From positions 1 to 64,000 of the forward strand of contig JADNYV010000200.1 in NCBI GenBank assembly GCA_015501055.1: a stretch of 64,000 nt of DNA, given 5' to 3'. The stretch comes from Mucidula mucida (Eukaryota; Basidiomycota; Agaricomycetes; Agaricales; Physalacriaceae). Within the stretch, counting starts at the first letter, position 1. The number at the start of each line of letters is the position of its first letter. Position numbers and translations under genes: made by a program. Positions 24,716 to 36,700 of this stretch are shown in pieces. Under the pieces are notes generated by a model, which was not told where the DNA came from, searched no databases, and was given only the letters and a program-made list of their open reading frames with translations.

Positions 24716-25059
24716 GAGTGCGTGTAGCAAGTGCTGGTCGAATTCAATAGATTCATCATGATATAATATGTTGATTGCTCAAGATAAGTCACGTGGTTGA
24801 CAACGTGTCACAGCCGATTATTAATATCGATGTGCGTGTCGAGTTCACGAGACAGTCCGCCTCAATTCGATTACTTTCCATCGCGGTAAGATCTCAACGT
24901 CAACTCGTAAACCCACTTGGGCATGTCTGGCTACTTTATTAGTTCTAGCTTTTAGGACAATCACTGAAGCCAAGTGAGTACTGTACAATACTAGGCTATG
25001 ATTGACATTTGGCTCTGAAGATACCATCAATACAGGACAAGAAGGACAAGGCATCTTAC
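24716..25059. other. Intergenic region between the two F-box copies
   Basis: About 340 bp between tandem minus-strand F-box copies. Nothing beyond promoter and terminator sequence is apparent. Confidence 0.4.
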
Positions 25060-26020
25060 TCACTGCATCCTTTTTACTTTTTCTTTGACGAGATTAGCAC
25101 AAAATTCCCATGAATCCAGGTCTCTGTCTGGCAGAAAGCCACAGTCTCTACGCAACGTGTTCCAGGAGGACCCATCCTCCGACAGGTCCTTAATCAGCTC
25201 TCCCCAAGTAATAACTTGTGTCCGTCTGAATGTTCAGGACAACAACGCGAGGATCACGTATGTCATCCAGCCCCTTCAATTCCAGAAGAGAATTGTAGAA
25301 TGAGAATACACACAGTTGGATCGTAGTGGGCATACACTCCAGGACCTGCTTCATCGCAGCAACGCCAGGACGAGAAAGATGAATATTGTCCAGTGTCACA
25401 TGAAGGTGCGTGAGGGGCACCGTCTGGAGGAGAGTCAGAGGAAGTTCGCCAAATTGGTATCTTAGGTGTGTGAAATTCGGCGGTAAATGTTGCAAGGGAC
25501 CGGGCCCAAAATTGAGAAGGGAAAGTCGCTTCAAGCGAGGTAGAGGATGATTGAGTAGCGATGCAACGAGTGCTGCATTGTAGTTGCGCAGCCCCAGCGA
25601 AACTAGTCCAGGACAAGCAGACATGATCATATGAGCATTTGCCGTAAATTCTGCTGCGAAAGCGTTAGCTTCGCGTTGATTTTGCAACACGCCCTGAAAC
25701 AGATCCAGATATTTAACGGTGGTGGCAAAGAACGAGGCTTCCCCAGCCTTGGCGCGACTTTGAATCGCGAATGCAAATGCAAGCAGCTTTTGGTTGGAGA
25801 GAATAGTGATGGCGTGATATAGGACGACGTCTATCCTGTGCAAAGATTATGGGTGCATCCTCATTAATGGCGGCATGTGTGCTCACCATTTCCGAACCGT
25901 CTTGGATACTAGTACAAGTTGCAGAGCATCAGGACAGCTCATTATGGCGAGCGTCTCAAGGATGCTGTGTACGATATCCACAGGGATATCTGGGATGGAG
26001 AGCAGCTCGGCATCCGACAT
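25060..26020 (-). pseudogene. F-box-type protein copy 2, frameshifted near the C-terminus
   Basis: Tandem paralogue of the gene at 23773-24715. Exon 1 (26020-25887) has the same length and the same IPDIPVDIV core, and the intron (25836-25886) sits at the same position. Exon 2 stays open to 25190, ending soon after the segment that in copy 1 reads VAILGIS. The remaining homologous tail (GSSWNTLRRDCGFLPD to KRMQ and a stop at 25060) continues in another frame. A one- or two-base indel near 25200-25240 therefore removes about 45 residues. Either this is an early pseudogene or a shortened protein is made; a sequencing error cannot be excluded. Confidence 0.65.
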
Positions 26021-26240
26021 GAGCGCGTCTGGCAGGTGCCCCTGAGGTCCCCGAAAAGGTAACTTCCAAATCGGGCCTGGACGCGTTTTGATTCTTGCAT
26101 TTCAACCACCATCGTCTCTACACAGAACGTTAGTCCTGCCAATAGCAGATGGATGGAAGCGTTTTTCAAAGCATGACAGATGCCCAACTTGGCCAGACAA
26201 TATCGCAGGTGAATACCCTTACCTAGTGCTTAATTCCATC

Positions 26241-27748
26241 ATGACCAACAACAATCTACAGTTATCGGCCGTATATGGCCCAGTGCCGACGAATAAAGGT
26301 GCGTCATTCATTAACCAACAACCAGTATATTGTTGAATTTCTCTCTAGACAAGACATACATGAAAAACCTCCAAAACTGGACAACGACAGCCACTCCAGT
26401 TCCCAAAAATGCTGCAATTAGTACTCGAAGTACGCGCTCGCGCCGAAATCTCACTGCGACGCCTACACCGCCTGTCCAGGCGTCTCCCGTAGTACGATTG
26501 CAGTCACAGGCGCCTTTGCTCTATCCACCACCACCCCCGCAAGTTCCCCAAGGCCCATTACCTACCGTTCCCCAAGGATATCTATCTACATATGCATCGC
26601 GTCTGCGCACTGGCGCGACTCTGCTCATGCAGCCCATAATCCAAGCAGCAACCACCTCCACTACAATGACGCGCGCCGCTACAAGACGGGGTGGTGTTGT
26701 AAGCTATGCCGATATAGCCTCCGGAGAGGAAGAGGGCGATTCGGACGACTCTGAATTTGTCGGTGAAGGCAGGGATTCCGCCAAACCAAGCTTCAGCAAT
26801 CGCAGAGAAGGCGTATTCGTCAATGCTAGTCCACGACCCACTCCTCCGCCACCGCCACCACAGGATGATGTTCTAACTCAATCATACCTTGGCCAGGTCC
26901 CACCCAACCACTTCATCCGAGCCCGTAACTTGCCTCATGCACCACCGTTTTGCTCTCCAGCATACCCACTTCCTCTGCCAAATGCCATGCCCATGCACGG
27001 CGTCAAGCCGAGTCTCGTTCCGATTCGCGTCGAGTTCGAAACAGACACATTGCGCGTCCGAGATTGCTTCGTGTGGAATATGAACGAATCTGCAATCACG
27101 CCCGAGGCATTTGCGCGCACGTTCTGCAACGACGTGGACCTCCCCATCGTTCCCTGGGTAGAGACCATCGCGGCTCAAATCCGGGCACAGCTCGAGGAAG
27201 CCGTGGATTATTCCATGTTTGAGACCGACGAGGAATATGAAGAGAGGCGCGAGGGCGAGTGCAGAGTTATCCTGAGTATAGATGTGCAGATTGGAACGTA
27301 CCACCTCTCTGATCATATTGAGTGGGATCTGCTCAGCCCGTTGACGCCAGAGGCGTTTACGACGCAGCTGTGTGGAGAGCTGGGGCTTAGTGGGGAGGCG
27401 CATCCGCTCATCGCGCACGCCATTCATGAGGAACTCACTCGACATAAAAAGGATGCTGTTGAGTGGGGTGTCTTGGGGCCGTCTTCAGAAAAGGACCGAG
27501 CGGGTGTGATGAAGGATCGGACTGGCTTGGGTGGATGGTCGGGACGGGGAGGGCGCGCCCCGCAAGTCTTGAAGAGCGTGTGGCGGGATTGGGTCGACGC
27601 TAATGAGTTTGCGACGCGTTGGGAGGAGCTGACACCGGATGAGGTTGAGAGGAGGGAGGTCGAACGGGAGAGGGCTACCAGAAGGTTGAGGAGAGAAACC
27701 AGCAAGTTTCAGAGTCAGGCGATGGGCAGGTCACGGAGGTGGCGGTAG
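26241..27748 (+). CDS. SFH1: SNF5/SFH1-family chromatin-remodelling subunit
   Basis: Two exons, 26241-26298 and 26349-27748 (50-bp intron), 485 residues. The protein starts MTNNNLQLSAVYGPVPTNK and has a proline-rich, low-complexity N-terminal half. It then has the two tandem SNF5 repeats: about residues 225-300, starting SLVPIRVEFETDTLRVRD, and about 320-385, containing VQIGTYHLSDHIEWDL. A basic, arginine-rich tail follows (VWRDWVDANEFATRW to RSRRWR). This matches the Snf5/Sfh1/INI1 core subunits of SWI/SNF and RSC ATP-dependent remodellers in the nucleus. The tail resembles fungal Sfh1 more than Snf5, but I cannot separate the two with certainty. The start is divergent to the F-box copy at 26020, with about 220 bp between them. 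Confidence 0.85.
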
Positions 27749-28406
27749 TGATGTATCTCTATTCTTTGCTCTTTCGGTATAAATGTAATCGTTAATTCTA
27801 ACTTATGGTGGGGGTAACATAGTATAGAGCGTTGTGACCTGATGTGTTGACACCAAGAGTACGGGTGCATATGAGCCAAAGAGAAAGAGAAATAAAAGCT
27901 AATGATATGCGTAACACTACTTGACAGTCTGCCTTTTCTCAAGCAGGACTGATGCATCGTGCTCTGCCCTTATCGGGACAAGTCAGTTGCAGACACTGCC
28001 TGTTGCGAAGGCGCTGCGGTTAGCGGCGTGTCTGCGCATTTTGATTCAAAGTTCATCATTGACATTACGTCGAGGTTAAATAAGTATGAATGCCGGAGTA
28101 CACTAATCAATGGCTATGACTCTCATACATATCGGAGAAAGAAATTGGCCACATCAGTGATCACTGTTCATCCAGAAGACAAGCAAGATCGGCTATTTTG
28201 GCATGGCTGCGTATGCTGACACCGACGACGAAAGCGCTAAAAGTGCTTACATCTAAAGCGAAGGGGAAAGTGGAGGAGACGTAACGATTGATGTCAGAGA
28301 GAAGGAGAGAAAACTGCTAACCCATGCGCAGAGTTCCTTCTTTTTGGGTGCCAAACCAAACCTCAACGACACAATATGCCGTTCACAGTGAGGAAGACCC
28401 GCCAGC
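27749..28406. other. Intergenic region
   Basis: About 660 bp between the 3' ends of the SFH1-like gene and the membrane-protein gene (convergent). I see no gene-like sequence, repeat or transposon terminus. Confidence 0.4.
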
Positions 28407-29549
28407 TTAGACGGTCACAGTCGTACGGATCCCATCCCGTTCAGATCCCATTATTTCTCTGGCTCCCTCTAGATCGATGTGTGTCGTGGTGGTATGTGTA
28501 GTGCTACGATGCACGCTGGCAAATTGAATGGACTGCTCAATATTCCGGGCGTTAGTTCCCATAGGAGGGAGCGACGTGCGGGTCCAGGAATCGTCTGGAC
28601 GGGAATGTCCGGCCATGACACGAGCAACGATAAGCGTAGGCGCAATGCCCTAGATGCGACGATCAGCTCTCAATGTCCTCGACGACACATGGAAATTCTC
28701 ACCGTTAGACTGTAGGAGATCAATAATGGGTAGGAGGCCCATAAGCCAGGACTAACTACGGAAGTGACGGCGAGAGCGATAAAGATGCCGGAATACAGGA
28801 AGGCGGATTCAACGAGGATTTCTATGATGCCGCTATAAGTTTTGAGGCTCGCGCGGACACCATTGATACGCATAATCCGGTAAAGGATGAGGGATGTGCA
28901 CAAAGTGTTTGTGAAGGCAGTTATCGCGTAGATAACTATAGTCAATACTCCTTGTGTGTTGGAGAAGAAGATGACGAGGACTGAAGGGACCTTGTGAATA
29001 GAGTAACACTATGCAAAAAGAAGCCCACCTATTTCAGCTAGCAAGCACAGACCAAGAAAACCTGCGACAATCCAATTGTGGCCGTACAATATCCAACAGC
29101 GCCAAATCTAGTTCATGATGATTCTTGGGTGAAATTTTGAGCGACGGGATGAACGTACTAAAAGCAAGTCTGCGAGGATGATATTGAAACCGTAAAGCGC
29201 CATAACTACTATGAATCCATATCTCTCAAAGTTCTCTTCAAGTGGTGATAGAGTGCGGGGAAAGAGGTTGACGTCCAGAGCCTTCCAGTCCAAGCCCACA
29301 ATGACGGTGACAGAGCACCACAGATATGTTATGACGCCGACCAGAATCATTCGTCCACGATCGCGGCTAGCATTTACGGCTGGCTAAGAGTCAATTGTGG
29401 GACTAGAGTGTCGAAGAAAGAGAACGGATACCTATGAGGTATATGGCGATGAAGAACACACATGTATGGACGGCATAACAGAAGACCTCGAGAAAGGCAG
29501 CGTTTAGCGACGCCGCGTTGCTGTCGTCCGGAAATAGTCTTGAAGACAT
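28407..29549 (-). CDS. Multi-pass membrane protein of an agaricomycete-expanded family
   Basis: Five exons: 29549-29432, 29379-29159, 29107-29029, 28980-28703 and 28649-28407, summing to 939 nt (312 residues), with introns of 48-53 bp. It starts MSSRLFPDDSNAASLN. Several hydrophobic helices follow: VFCYAVHTCVFFIAIYLI, ILVGVITYLWCSVTVIVG, the VVMALYGFNIILADLLL region, WIVAGFLGLCLLAEI, VLTIVIYAITAFTNTLC, and a helix near the end of exon 4. The tail is soluble and serine/threonine-rich, preceded by IAPTLIVARV. The layout suggests six or seven membrane segments, similar to uncharacterised basidiomycete proteins. I do not know a function. A truncated copy lies at 63052-63250. Confidence 0.75.
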
Positions 29550-29890
29550 GGTCTCGTTGGAAGAAGGTTAACGTGTACATCGCTTCTGCTCGCTTTATAG
29601 CTAGCCATCCGACTCCGAAGTACGTATTGAGTGCGGTTCGAACGTGAGACGCAGGAAACCGAGATACCGGTCGAGAAATCGGAGCATCGCACGTCAGGGG
29701 AAGACGAGATGCATTTGCGACGGGTTTCGAGTCTGTCAAGGCTTCTTTTTGCCAGCTTCGAGTGTCCAACGCGTAGTCGACAGTGGGGGTGGCCGATGTC
29801 AATGAATTCTCAAGGGACTCTGTAAGATAACACGGTATTGCACAGCGAAGAATATCATCTCAAGACATTGAGGTTCTCATCTGCAAGAGG
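29550..29890. other. Intergenic region shared by a duplicated gene pair
   Basis: The region between the membrane-protein gene (minus) and the broken F-box gene (plus). Much of it is related to the reverse complement of about 62600-63050, including the stretch just upstream of the ATG. It therefore belongs to an inverted duplicated module and may act as a bidirectional promoter. Confidence 0.5.
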
Positions 29891-30775
29891 ATTTTGGTGT
29901 CAGAGCGTACTGGAAAGTGGAGGTCTTACCATTTTGGGACTCGGATTATCCTGACACCGCTTCCTCAACATCATTACTTACAGATCACTGTCACTCTGAC
30001 AAGAGCGCCCTCTCCGTCCTTGCCCTCGTCAGTTGGTCATGGTTGCGCTCTGCGCGTCGCCATCTATACGGGAGGGTAGAACTGTGCAAGCTCGATCGTT
30101 CGCCTTCACACCCAACACCCAGTGATGATCCTTTTTGGAACGTCGACTTCGGGCTGGAAATCATAACGCGGTCGCCCGCCATTGCATTGCTTCCTGTATC
30201 CGCTTCGTGCAAATCAGAGCCCCTTTCGCTGACAATCAGCATCATTCTATCACTCAAGGATTTCAGTTCTTGTCTCTCCTTCCCAATCTGCGCGCTCTCT
30301 CTGTGACTCGCATTTATTGGCCAGGTATCAAGCTTGAACAATTGACGACCGTCCTGAGAGGCATAACTGTCTCTCTTACTTTCGCAGAACTTTCTCTTAC
30401 TGTGGTGAAGTTCATGCACACCGCCGACCTTGTGCGCTTCGTTCGCGCCTTTCCGACACTCAAACGAATATCCTTCCCCTCCTGTAGTATCTTATCGCTG
30501 GCCACGATCTCTGTACCTCGTTAACTCCCAGAGTTGGCAATACAAAACTTTATCTGCTTGGAGCACTTTGGAATCCACCAATCCCCTCCACAGGCTAACT
30601 TGGACAAAATTCTTCAACGCGACACGTTCAAGCTGGACTTGAAGGGAGTCAACGTCTCTTTGGACATGGATTTTGAGCGCTTGGAAAGCTTCGACATATA
30701 CGACAAATTCTTCCGCATGGGATATTTTGAGAGAAACATGGATACCTCGGTGAATACGGTGTTGGTCTACTAGTT
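29890..30775 (+). pseudogene. F-box-like gene copy (family 2), frameshifted and truncated
   Basis: The homologous frame begins with a shortened F-box segment (TDHCHSDKSALSVLALVSWSWL). It continues as FWNVDFGLEIITRSPAIA, then shifts at 30181-30190 where ATTGC is duplicated in tandem. It resumes as CIRFVQIRAP, FQFLSLLPNLRALS and FVRAFPTLKRISF. A stop follows near 30524 and another frame change leads to ICLEHFGIHQSPPQ. Homology ends around GVNVSLDMDFERLESF; the C-terminal third present in other copies is missing. Closest to the copy at 61221-62574. Confidence 0.8.
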
Positions 30776-31354
30776 GATCATACAAACAGAAGTAGTTGAA
30801 TTCAATGTTTCCGTTGTCCGAGTTCGGAATGGAGAGGACTGATAAATGATATAAGGTGACCGGGTGGATCCACAGAGGAAGGTGTTGCGGAAATAAAAGG
30901 CCTGACATATAAAAAGGTTGCGTAGCTGAAGGATGATTGTACAGTATTTCAAGTACTCATTGTCAAGAAAGTGACGAGTACTTACTGTGTTTGCGATAGT
31001 GCACTACACATGCAGACTAGAGAAGTTCGCTTCTACCTCCTACACCCTTGAATCCGATATATATCACTTACAGACGGTGAACTTATCTGGACACTTGGAG
31101 GGTATAGAATGTAGGCGAGCACCAGAGAAGAGGACAAAGATGACATGAGTGACCGGGGAATGTCTGTAAAGCGTACAAGAAACGGAAATCATCAAGCAAT
31201 GGGACATTGAATGTCTGTTCTGTCGACCACCTCTCGCATCATGCACCTATTACATTACCTGTTTGTGCAAAACGTCAGCAAAAGTCAAAACGATTCGGAA
31301 GCGACGTAACTAATTGAAAAAATGCCCTGGAGAAATTAAACATAGAAGGGAATA
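30776..31354. other. Intergenic region
   Basis: About 580 bp without recognisable gene content between the broken F-box copy and the BTB cluster. Confidence 0.4.
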
Positions 31355-32213
31355 TCATCTCTTCTTTAGGACATCCAATGCGTCAGAACTGCGGAAAGCA
31401 TGTGTCAAGCAACTGTTACAGGAAGCAACACTAGCCTCAACCTCTGCTGCGATGAATCTATGGGTTAAAATAGTATCCGCGGAAGGTCGCTCGGAGAGCT
31501 CAACATTCACCAGTTCTACAAACTTGGTCCACCACGATGCGACTTCTTGTTTATAGCCGCAAGGGTAGCACTGCCCCAATCCTGGGTTATGTAGTGCCTC
31601 CTGCGTTGCCTTGACTTGGCGACGATGAAGGTCGAGTAGGCGATGATAATCGTATGCGTTGATATTCTTCAGATCCTCATTCAGCGGACAGTCGAGGACA
31701 TTATACCGCAGAGTGCCCTTCGCCGCTACTCGCATCGCCTCCTTGAACGCGAAACGCGTAGCGATGGCGTACACGCGCAGCGGAGCATCCTTCACAGAGC
31801 CGAGACGCTCATCGGTGAGCGTCAGTCCCAGTTCGTCCACAAGATAGTCTAGTTGGAACTTTCGTGCTGCCTCGATCACAGGTACGAGCTCGTCGAGTGT
31901 GGCGATGTGTGGATTCGGAACGGGATATATGAACTGGAGCAGAGCGAAGAGGACAGCCCTGCTCTCTGTGCACTCGATGGCAATCAGAGGATCCGGACGA
32001 AGGCTGGGGTAAGGAAAACATGTCTTTGAAGAACGGCGACGCGAGGGACAAGATACACTTGTGCGCCGCGAACCTAGCGCCATCGCAAGACACAAGGACC
32101 ACGTCAGCGTCAGGGGAGTCGAACTTCAGGACATCCTTTGTGTGTGTCATACTGATAAGCTGATCGTCAAGAACCAACACTTGAAATGAAGTTTCCGCGT
32201 CAGTATCAATCAA
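31355..32213 (-). pseudogene. BTB/POZ-domain gene, frameshifted copy
   Basis: Paralogue of the intact gene at 32580-33404. The first frame, from the homologous ATG at about 32150 (MTHTKDVLKF), covers the start of the BTB fold (DADVVLVSCDGARFAAHKC, ASPFFKDMFSLPQ). Near 31980-32010 it is about 5 bp shorter than the intact copy, which shifts the frame. The rest (IECTESRAVLFALLQFIYP to LDVLKKR, stop at 31355) continues in another frame and is otherwise well conserved. No GT-AG intron explains the shift, so I call a pseudogene. Confidence 0.8.
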
Positions 32214-32233
32214 TCGTCAACAGCATGCCGTAC

Positions 32234-32496
32234 TCAGCTCGTGACTATCCACAAAGCGAAAGAGTAATAAGTTGATTCCGTGCCACCATTGACGGGCGCT
32301 GCAGAGTGATAGAGCTCTATGATTCGTCGGGAACTCTGTTTCATGCTCTCCGGCTTACTGTACACATGGAAAGCATTTGTGACAAAACCATTACAATTGG
32401 AAGCGGTAACGGTGGAAGCAACCAATTCATACGTGCATATAGCCTCCACAGAAGGCCCCTCGGAGAGCTCAAGGTTCACAGGCTCTAAGAATTAAC
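32234..32496 (-). pseudogene. C-terminal remnant of a third BTB gene
   Basis: The translated segment EPVNLELSEGPSVEA, followed by a diverged version of the cysteine/histidine region (ASNCNGFVTNAFHV), matches the last about 60 residues of the two BTB paralogues on either side (NVELSERPSTD, SCSHCPSHAFRS). The BTB fold itself is absent. This shows a former third tandem copy. Confidence 0.7.
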
Positions 32497-32579
32497 ACCG
32501 CCACACCGTGACACCGGTATTGCCACCATATTGATTGCGACATGAATACGGGACTTGTCCCGAATCAACAAGTCCCGAA

Positions 32580-33404
32580 TCACACCTGGAAGGGAATATC
32601 GTCAATACGCTTCTTGAGGGCGTCCAATGCATTAGAACTGCGGAAAGCATGTGACGGGCAATGACTGCAGGAGGCACTAGCATCGATCGCTGATACAACG
32701 AATCTATGAGTGAAGATGATATCGGTGGAGGGTCTCTCGGAGAGCTCAACGTTCGCCAATTGTACGAATTTGGTCCACCACCTTGCAACTGGATCGCGAG
32801 CGTCACTGCAGTTAGAGCACCTCCCTAGTCCTGGATTAAGCAGTGCCACCTGTGTTGCCTTGACATGACGGCGGTGAAGGTCAAGCAAGCGATGATAATC
32901 GTACGCGTTGATATTCTTCAGATCATCATTCAACGGACAATCCAACACATTGTACCGCAGAGTGCCCTTCGCCGCTACTCGCATCTCCTCCTCGAAGCCA
33001 AAACGCGTAGCAATGGCATACACGCGCAGCGGAGCCTCTTTCACAAAGCCAAGACGCTCATCAACGAGCGTAAGTCGCAATTCATCCACAATATAGTCTA
33101 GTTGGAATTTTCGTGCGGCTTCTAGCAGCGGCACGAGCGCGTCGAGAGACGCGACGCTGGGATTGGGAACGGGATATATGAATTGAAGCAGCGCGAGTAA
33201 GACGTCCTTGGTCTCTGTGCACTCGATATCGATGTTTCTTTGAGTGGAAGACGAGGATTGGGGCAGGGAGAACATGTCTTTGAAGAACGGCGACGCGACG
33301 GACAGGATGCACTTGTGCACAGCGAACTTGGCGCCATCGCAAGATACGAGTACGACGTCCGCGTCAGCCGAGTTAAAATGAAGGATTTCTGCTGTGTGTG
33401 TCAT
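32580..33404 (-). CDS. BTB/POZ-domain protein (intact)
   Basis: Single exon, 274 residues from the ATG at 33404 (MTHTAEILHFNSADADVVL). An in-frame ATG 60 bp upstream (33464) also exists, but the frameshifted paralogue shares homology only from MTHT. The BTB fold spans about residues 10-115, with DADVVLVSCDGAKFAVHKC, SPFFKDMF and ALLQFIYP. An alpha-helical region follows (LRVYAIATRFGFEEEMRVA), then a C-terminal part with CSNC and CSHC pairs and a WWTKF motif. Fungal proteins of this type are numerous and mostly uncharacterised. BTB domains mediate dimerisation or cullin-3 binding; a precise role is not predictable. Confidence 0.8.
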   Translation of the reverse strand: MTHTAEILHFNSADADVVLVSCDGAKFAVHKCILSVASPFFKDMFSLPQSSSSTQRNIDIECTETKDVLLALLQFIYPVPNPSVASLDALVPLLEAARKFQLDYIVDELRLTLVDERLGFVKEAPLRVYAIATRFGFEEEMRVAAKGTLRYNVLDCPLNDDLKNINAYDYHRLLDLHRRHVKATQVALLNPGLGRCSNCSDARDPVARWWTKFVQLANVELSERPSTDIIFTHRFVVSAIDASASCSHCPSHAFRSSNALDALKKRIDDIPFQV

Positions 33405-33747
33405 GACTTGAGCGATTTGAACAAGATGGTTAGGGACAAAATGGAACGGGAATTGCCGAAGCACCGACCCCTTTTACGAAGTGCTTCTGACTGTGCTTCG
33501 GACATTGGGTAAGTACGAAGTATCACTCTACCAGTGGTAAATGACGTGGCAAAGTTGTTGAGAGGATCTAGACTGCTTACTCCGACTGAGTGCCACTATG
33601 TCCAGAACTTTTGTGCATCATGATGAGAAAACAAGAGCTCAACGACGCGTCAGCCTCGTTGTAAATTCTGGCTATACACCAGAAAAGTTTACAAAGCATG
33701 AACTACACTATGTACTTGAATAACATACCAATTAACATGCACTTAAA
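33405..33747. other. Intergenic region
   Basis: About 340 bp between the BTB gene start and the end of RPAP1. No gene-like sequence seen. Confidence 0.4.
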
Positions 33748-36700
33748 TTACTTATACAACCCCACCAGCTTCTCCGCCACATCACTCTTACACCACCTCC
33801 TAATCAGCGCCATCCTCTCTAACTTGACACCCTCCTCCAACTCAAAACACCTAGGAGGAATGAGCACACTCCCCCCCTCCGCCCTCTGCGTATAACGCAT
33901 CACATCCCTAACCACATCCGCTGTCCCCTGGCCCACAATAAGGTTAAACAGCTTCCTCGCCTCATCCTCCGTATCCTTCTTCTTCAAATCAGGCCACACA
34001 CCACACGCGACATGATGCAGCGCCACAAGCCGCGTAAAGCCCTGCGCCCCCGCCCCAAAGAGAATGCCCAAATACGCCCGGATCATCTCGTTGTTCGTCT
34101 CAAGTGGGTACAGATACTCTGCAGTGACCACATCGGCAGGGACACGCACGTTCTTCATCAGATGCCCAAAGTCCACGTACAGATGCCTCCGATAGTCCAC
34201 CGCATACCGCATACTCGTCGGCGGCAAAAGGAGCCGCGTGAACAAAGGATGCGCAAACGAGATGGCATCATACAAAGCGACAAAGTCGGTGTAATACTGA
34301 TAAAACGGCGTTGTCCCGAGGAACCGCTTCGCCACCACCTCGAGATCGTCCTCGTCCTCGTCCTTGGACGGAGTCAACGGCGCCATTAGATCGTTCATCA
34401 GCTCTCCGACAACAGCATCGCGGAATACCTCATCTGTCCCCTTATCGTGATCCTGCTCGTGCTCCAGCATAAACACCTTCATGCACCCGAACACGACCTC
34501 GCTCCGCGACATGCACGCGCTCCCCACCAACGCGGACGCAAAGCGCCGCACCAGCTCCCTCTGCAGCTTCGCCAGCAGCAAGCTCGCACGCACAATCTCC
34601 GTCTCCGACGTATTCCACGTCTCAGGAAAAATCCCCTTGCGCTTGAACACCGACGCCTCGTGGCCCGAGCGCAGAATGTGGTCAAGCGCCGCCAACGGCC
34701 AGTCGCGCGCGAGCGGCAGCCCAGCCGGGTACCAGTCCGTCGTCAGTAACACAGACGTCGGCACGCGAAGTGTCTTTGACACCATGATAGATTGAGGAGT
34801 AGCGATGACCGGCGCGACGCGCACATCCGCGGAGGGCAGAACAATGTGCTGGAAGATGGGAAGTAGAACGTCCAGCCCACCCCGCTCCCAAATGACCTGC
34901 GGAACAACGAGCCCACGCGCTTTCGCCCACTCGCTGTTTACTGCAAGCAAAACATCGCCGAGGAGATCGAGCGCAACAACTTCATCGCCGACACGAAGAC
35001 GCAGAAAGATAGCGAAAGCTTGGGCCAGCCACATGTCATCCGTGGTCCCAGGCAGCTCCCGCGCAAAGCGCAGGTACTGCACCAACAAAGATGACAGTTG
35101 TCGACAAAGCACCTCAGCATACAACCCTCCCAGACCCGACTTGTCGGACATGGTCCACACAGGATTTGACACCAGAGCCGCGCACAGCTGGGATATCTCG
35201 GGAACAGGGAGATCGAACGTCGTAGAGCACGCTACCGACAAGCGGAGTATCGACGCCAATGACGAAGCATACACTGCAGCATTCGCCAAAGTTGATATCT
35301 GTAACGTGTGCTTCAAGACTTCCAATTCTGTCTTAAGCCCTGCGAGCGTAGCAGCAATGACACGTCGACCCGTCCCACTAGGCGAATCAAAATCAGCGCT
35401 CAACAACGTCAACGCCGCCTCGCACTCAGCATCCCCGCCCCGAACAGCGTTAACATGTGCACCCTCCAGCCACGCCGATATACATCCCCATATCGCACTC
35501 TGCGTCGACACCATCCTCAGCTTAATGTCCTGAGCCTCCACACTCAACGCATTCAGCGCCAGCACATCATCACCCCATCCCCAGGCAACAACGCGACTCC
35601 ACAATATATCATGACTAGGACTCGTCCGATGCGGATCCCGCGCACATATCATCCACGCTTCCAACAATGCCGCCCACGCTTCGACGACTTTCAAGTCCCG
35701 ATGCTTGTCTGATGCACGTAGTGAAGCCACATGCGTCGCCAGCCGCATCCACAGCTCCTGCGCGTCAGTCGCGGAGTGGGAGTACAGCCCATACCTCGCC
35801 AAGGCAGCGTAGATGCGCAAGGTCCCAATCAACAAGTCCGGATCAGGCGGCGAGCCAGTCACGAATTTGAGGAGCGCGTCGGCGGGATCACATATCGCGC
35901 GTGCATTAGATCGAGAAGCGGCGACGAGAGTCGTGAGGCATTTCAAGGCAGACGGTGATGGTGTCATTGGGAGGAGGAGGAAGGTGTTGACAATGCCAGC
36001 TACCAGATGAGGCGTCTGCACGATAGCTTCCGCAGCACTGGCTGAATGCTTGGCTATCCGTGTAACAATGGAGAGCAGCTGGTGTTGATTGGAGGTCAGG
36101 TTGCGCTGCGACTCCGTGGTGCCAAAATCGGGCGGAGAGGTGATTAGGGGAGCTATCTGAGGAAGGACTTTGTCAAGAGGAATTACATCAATGAGTGCAG
36201 AAACGGATGGCGCGGGAGAAGAAGTCGTCGAGCCCGGCAGATTCAGCTCAATTTCACCAAACTGATATTCGAGATCCTCTAGATCAACCTCGAGTGCTGC
36301 TATTTCCCGTGTTTCCCAACCAATGAGACACTGCCAAACCACATCAATACCGCGAGCACCCACACTGCCTTTTTCTGGTAACACTTCCAAGCCGGCAAAT
36401 AAAACCCGTTTCAGTAGAGGAAGGGTTTTAGAGGGAATGTCGCGCGATGAATCTTCTACACCTAGACAACCGTCTCTAAGCCATTTCGCGACACCGACAA
36501 GAACACCAAGCATTGCGGCCCTCTGCGCGACAACAGTGGAACGCGCGAGCAGAAAAATGTCGTCTATCGTATAACCTGCATGGGAACCTTCGGCATGATG
36601 ATGGAGGCCGAGATGGGTAGGTAGGGTAATAGACTTTGCGTGTGGTATTGGAGTGCCAGAGAGGTCAAACCTGACTTGGTCGAGGGGAGAAGCATCGCTC

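Noticed and set aside
26330..26348. ATG at 26330 as the start of the SNF5-like protein
   Set aside because: It lies inside an intron. Splicing 26298 to 26349 links an upstream ATG in frame and removes this start.
34012..35958. Several plus-strand open frames of 80-240 codons opposite RPAP1
   Set aside because: These are shadows of the long GC-rich coding exon on the minus strand; their arginine-, proline- or serine-rich translations show no family features.
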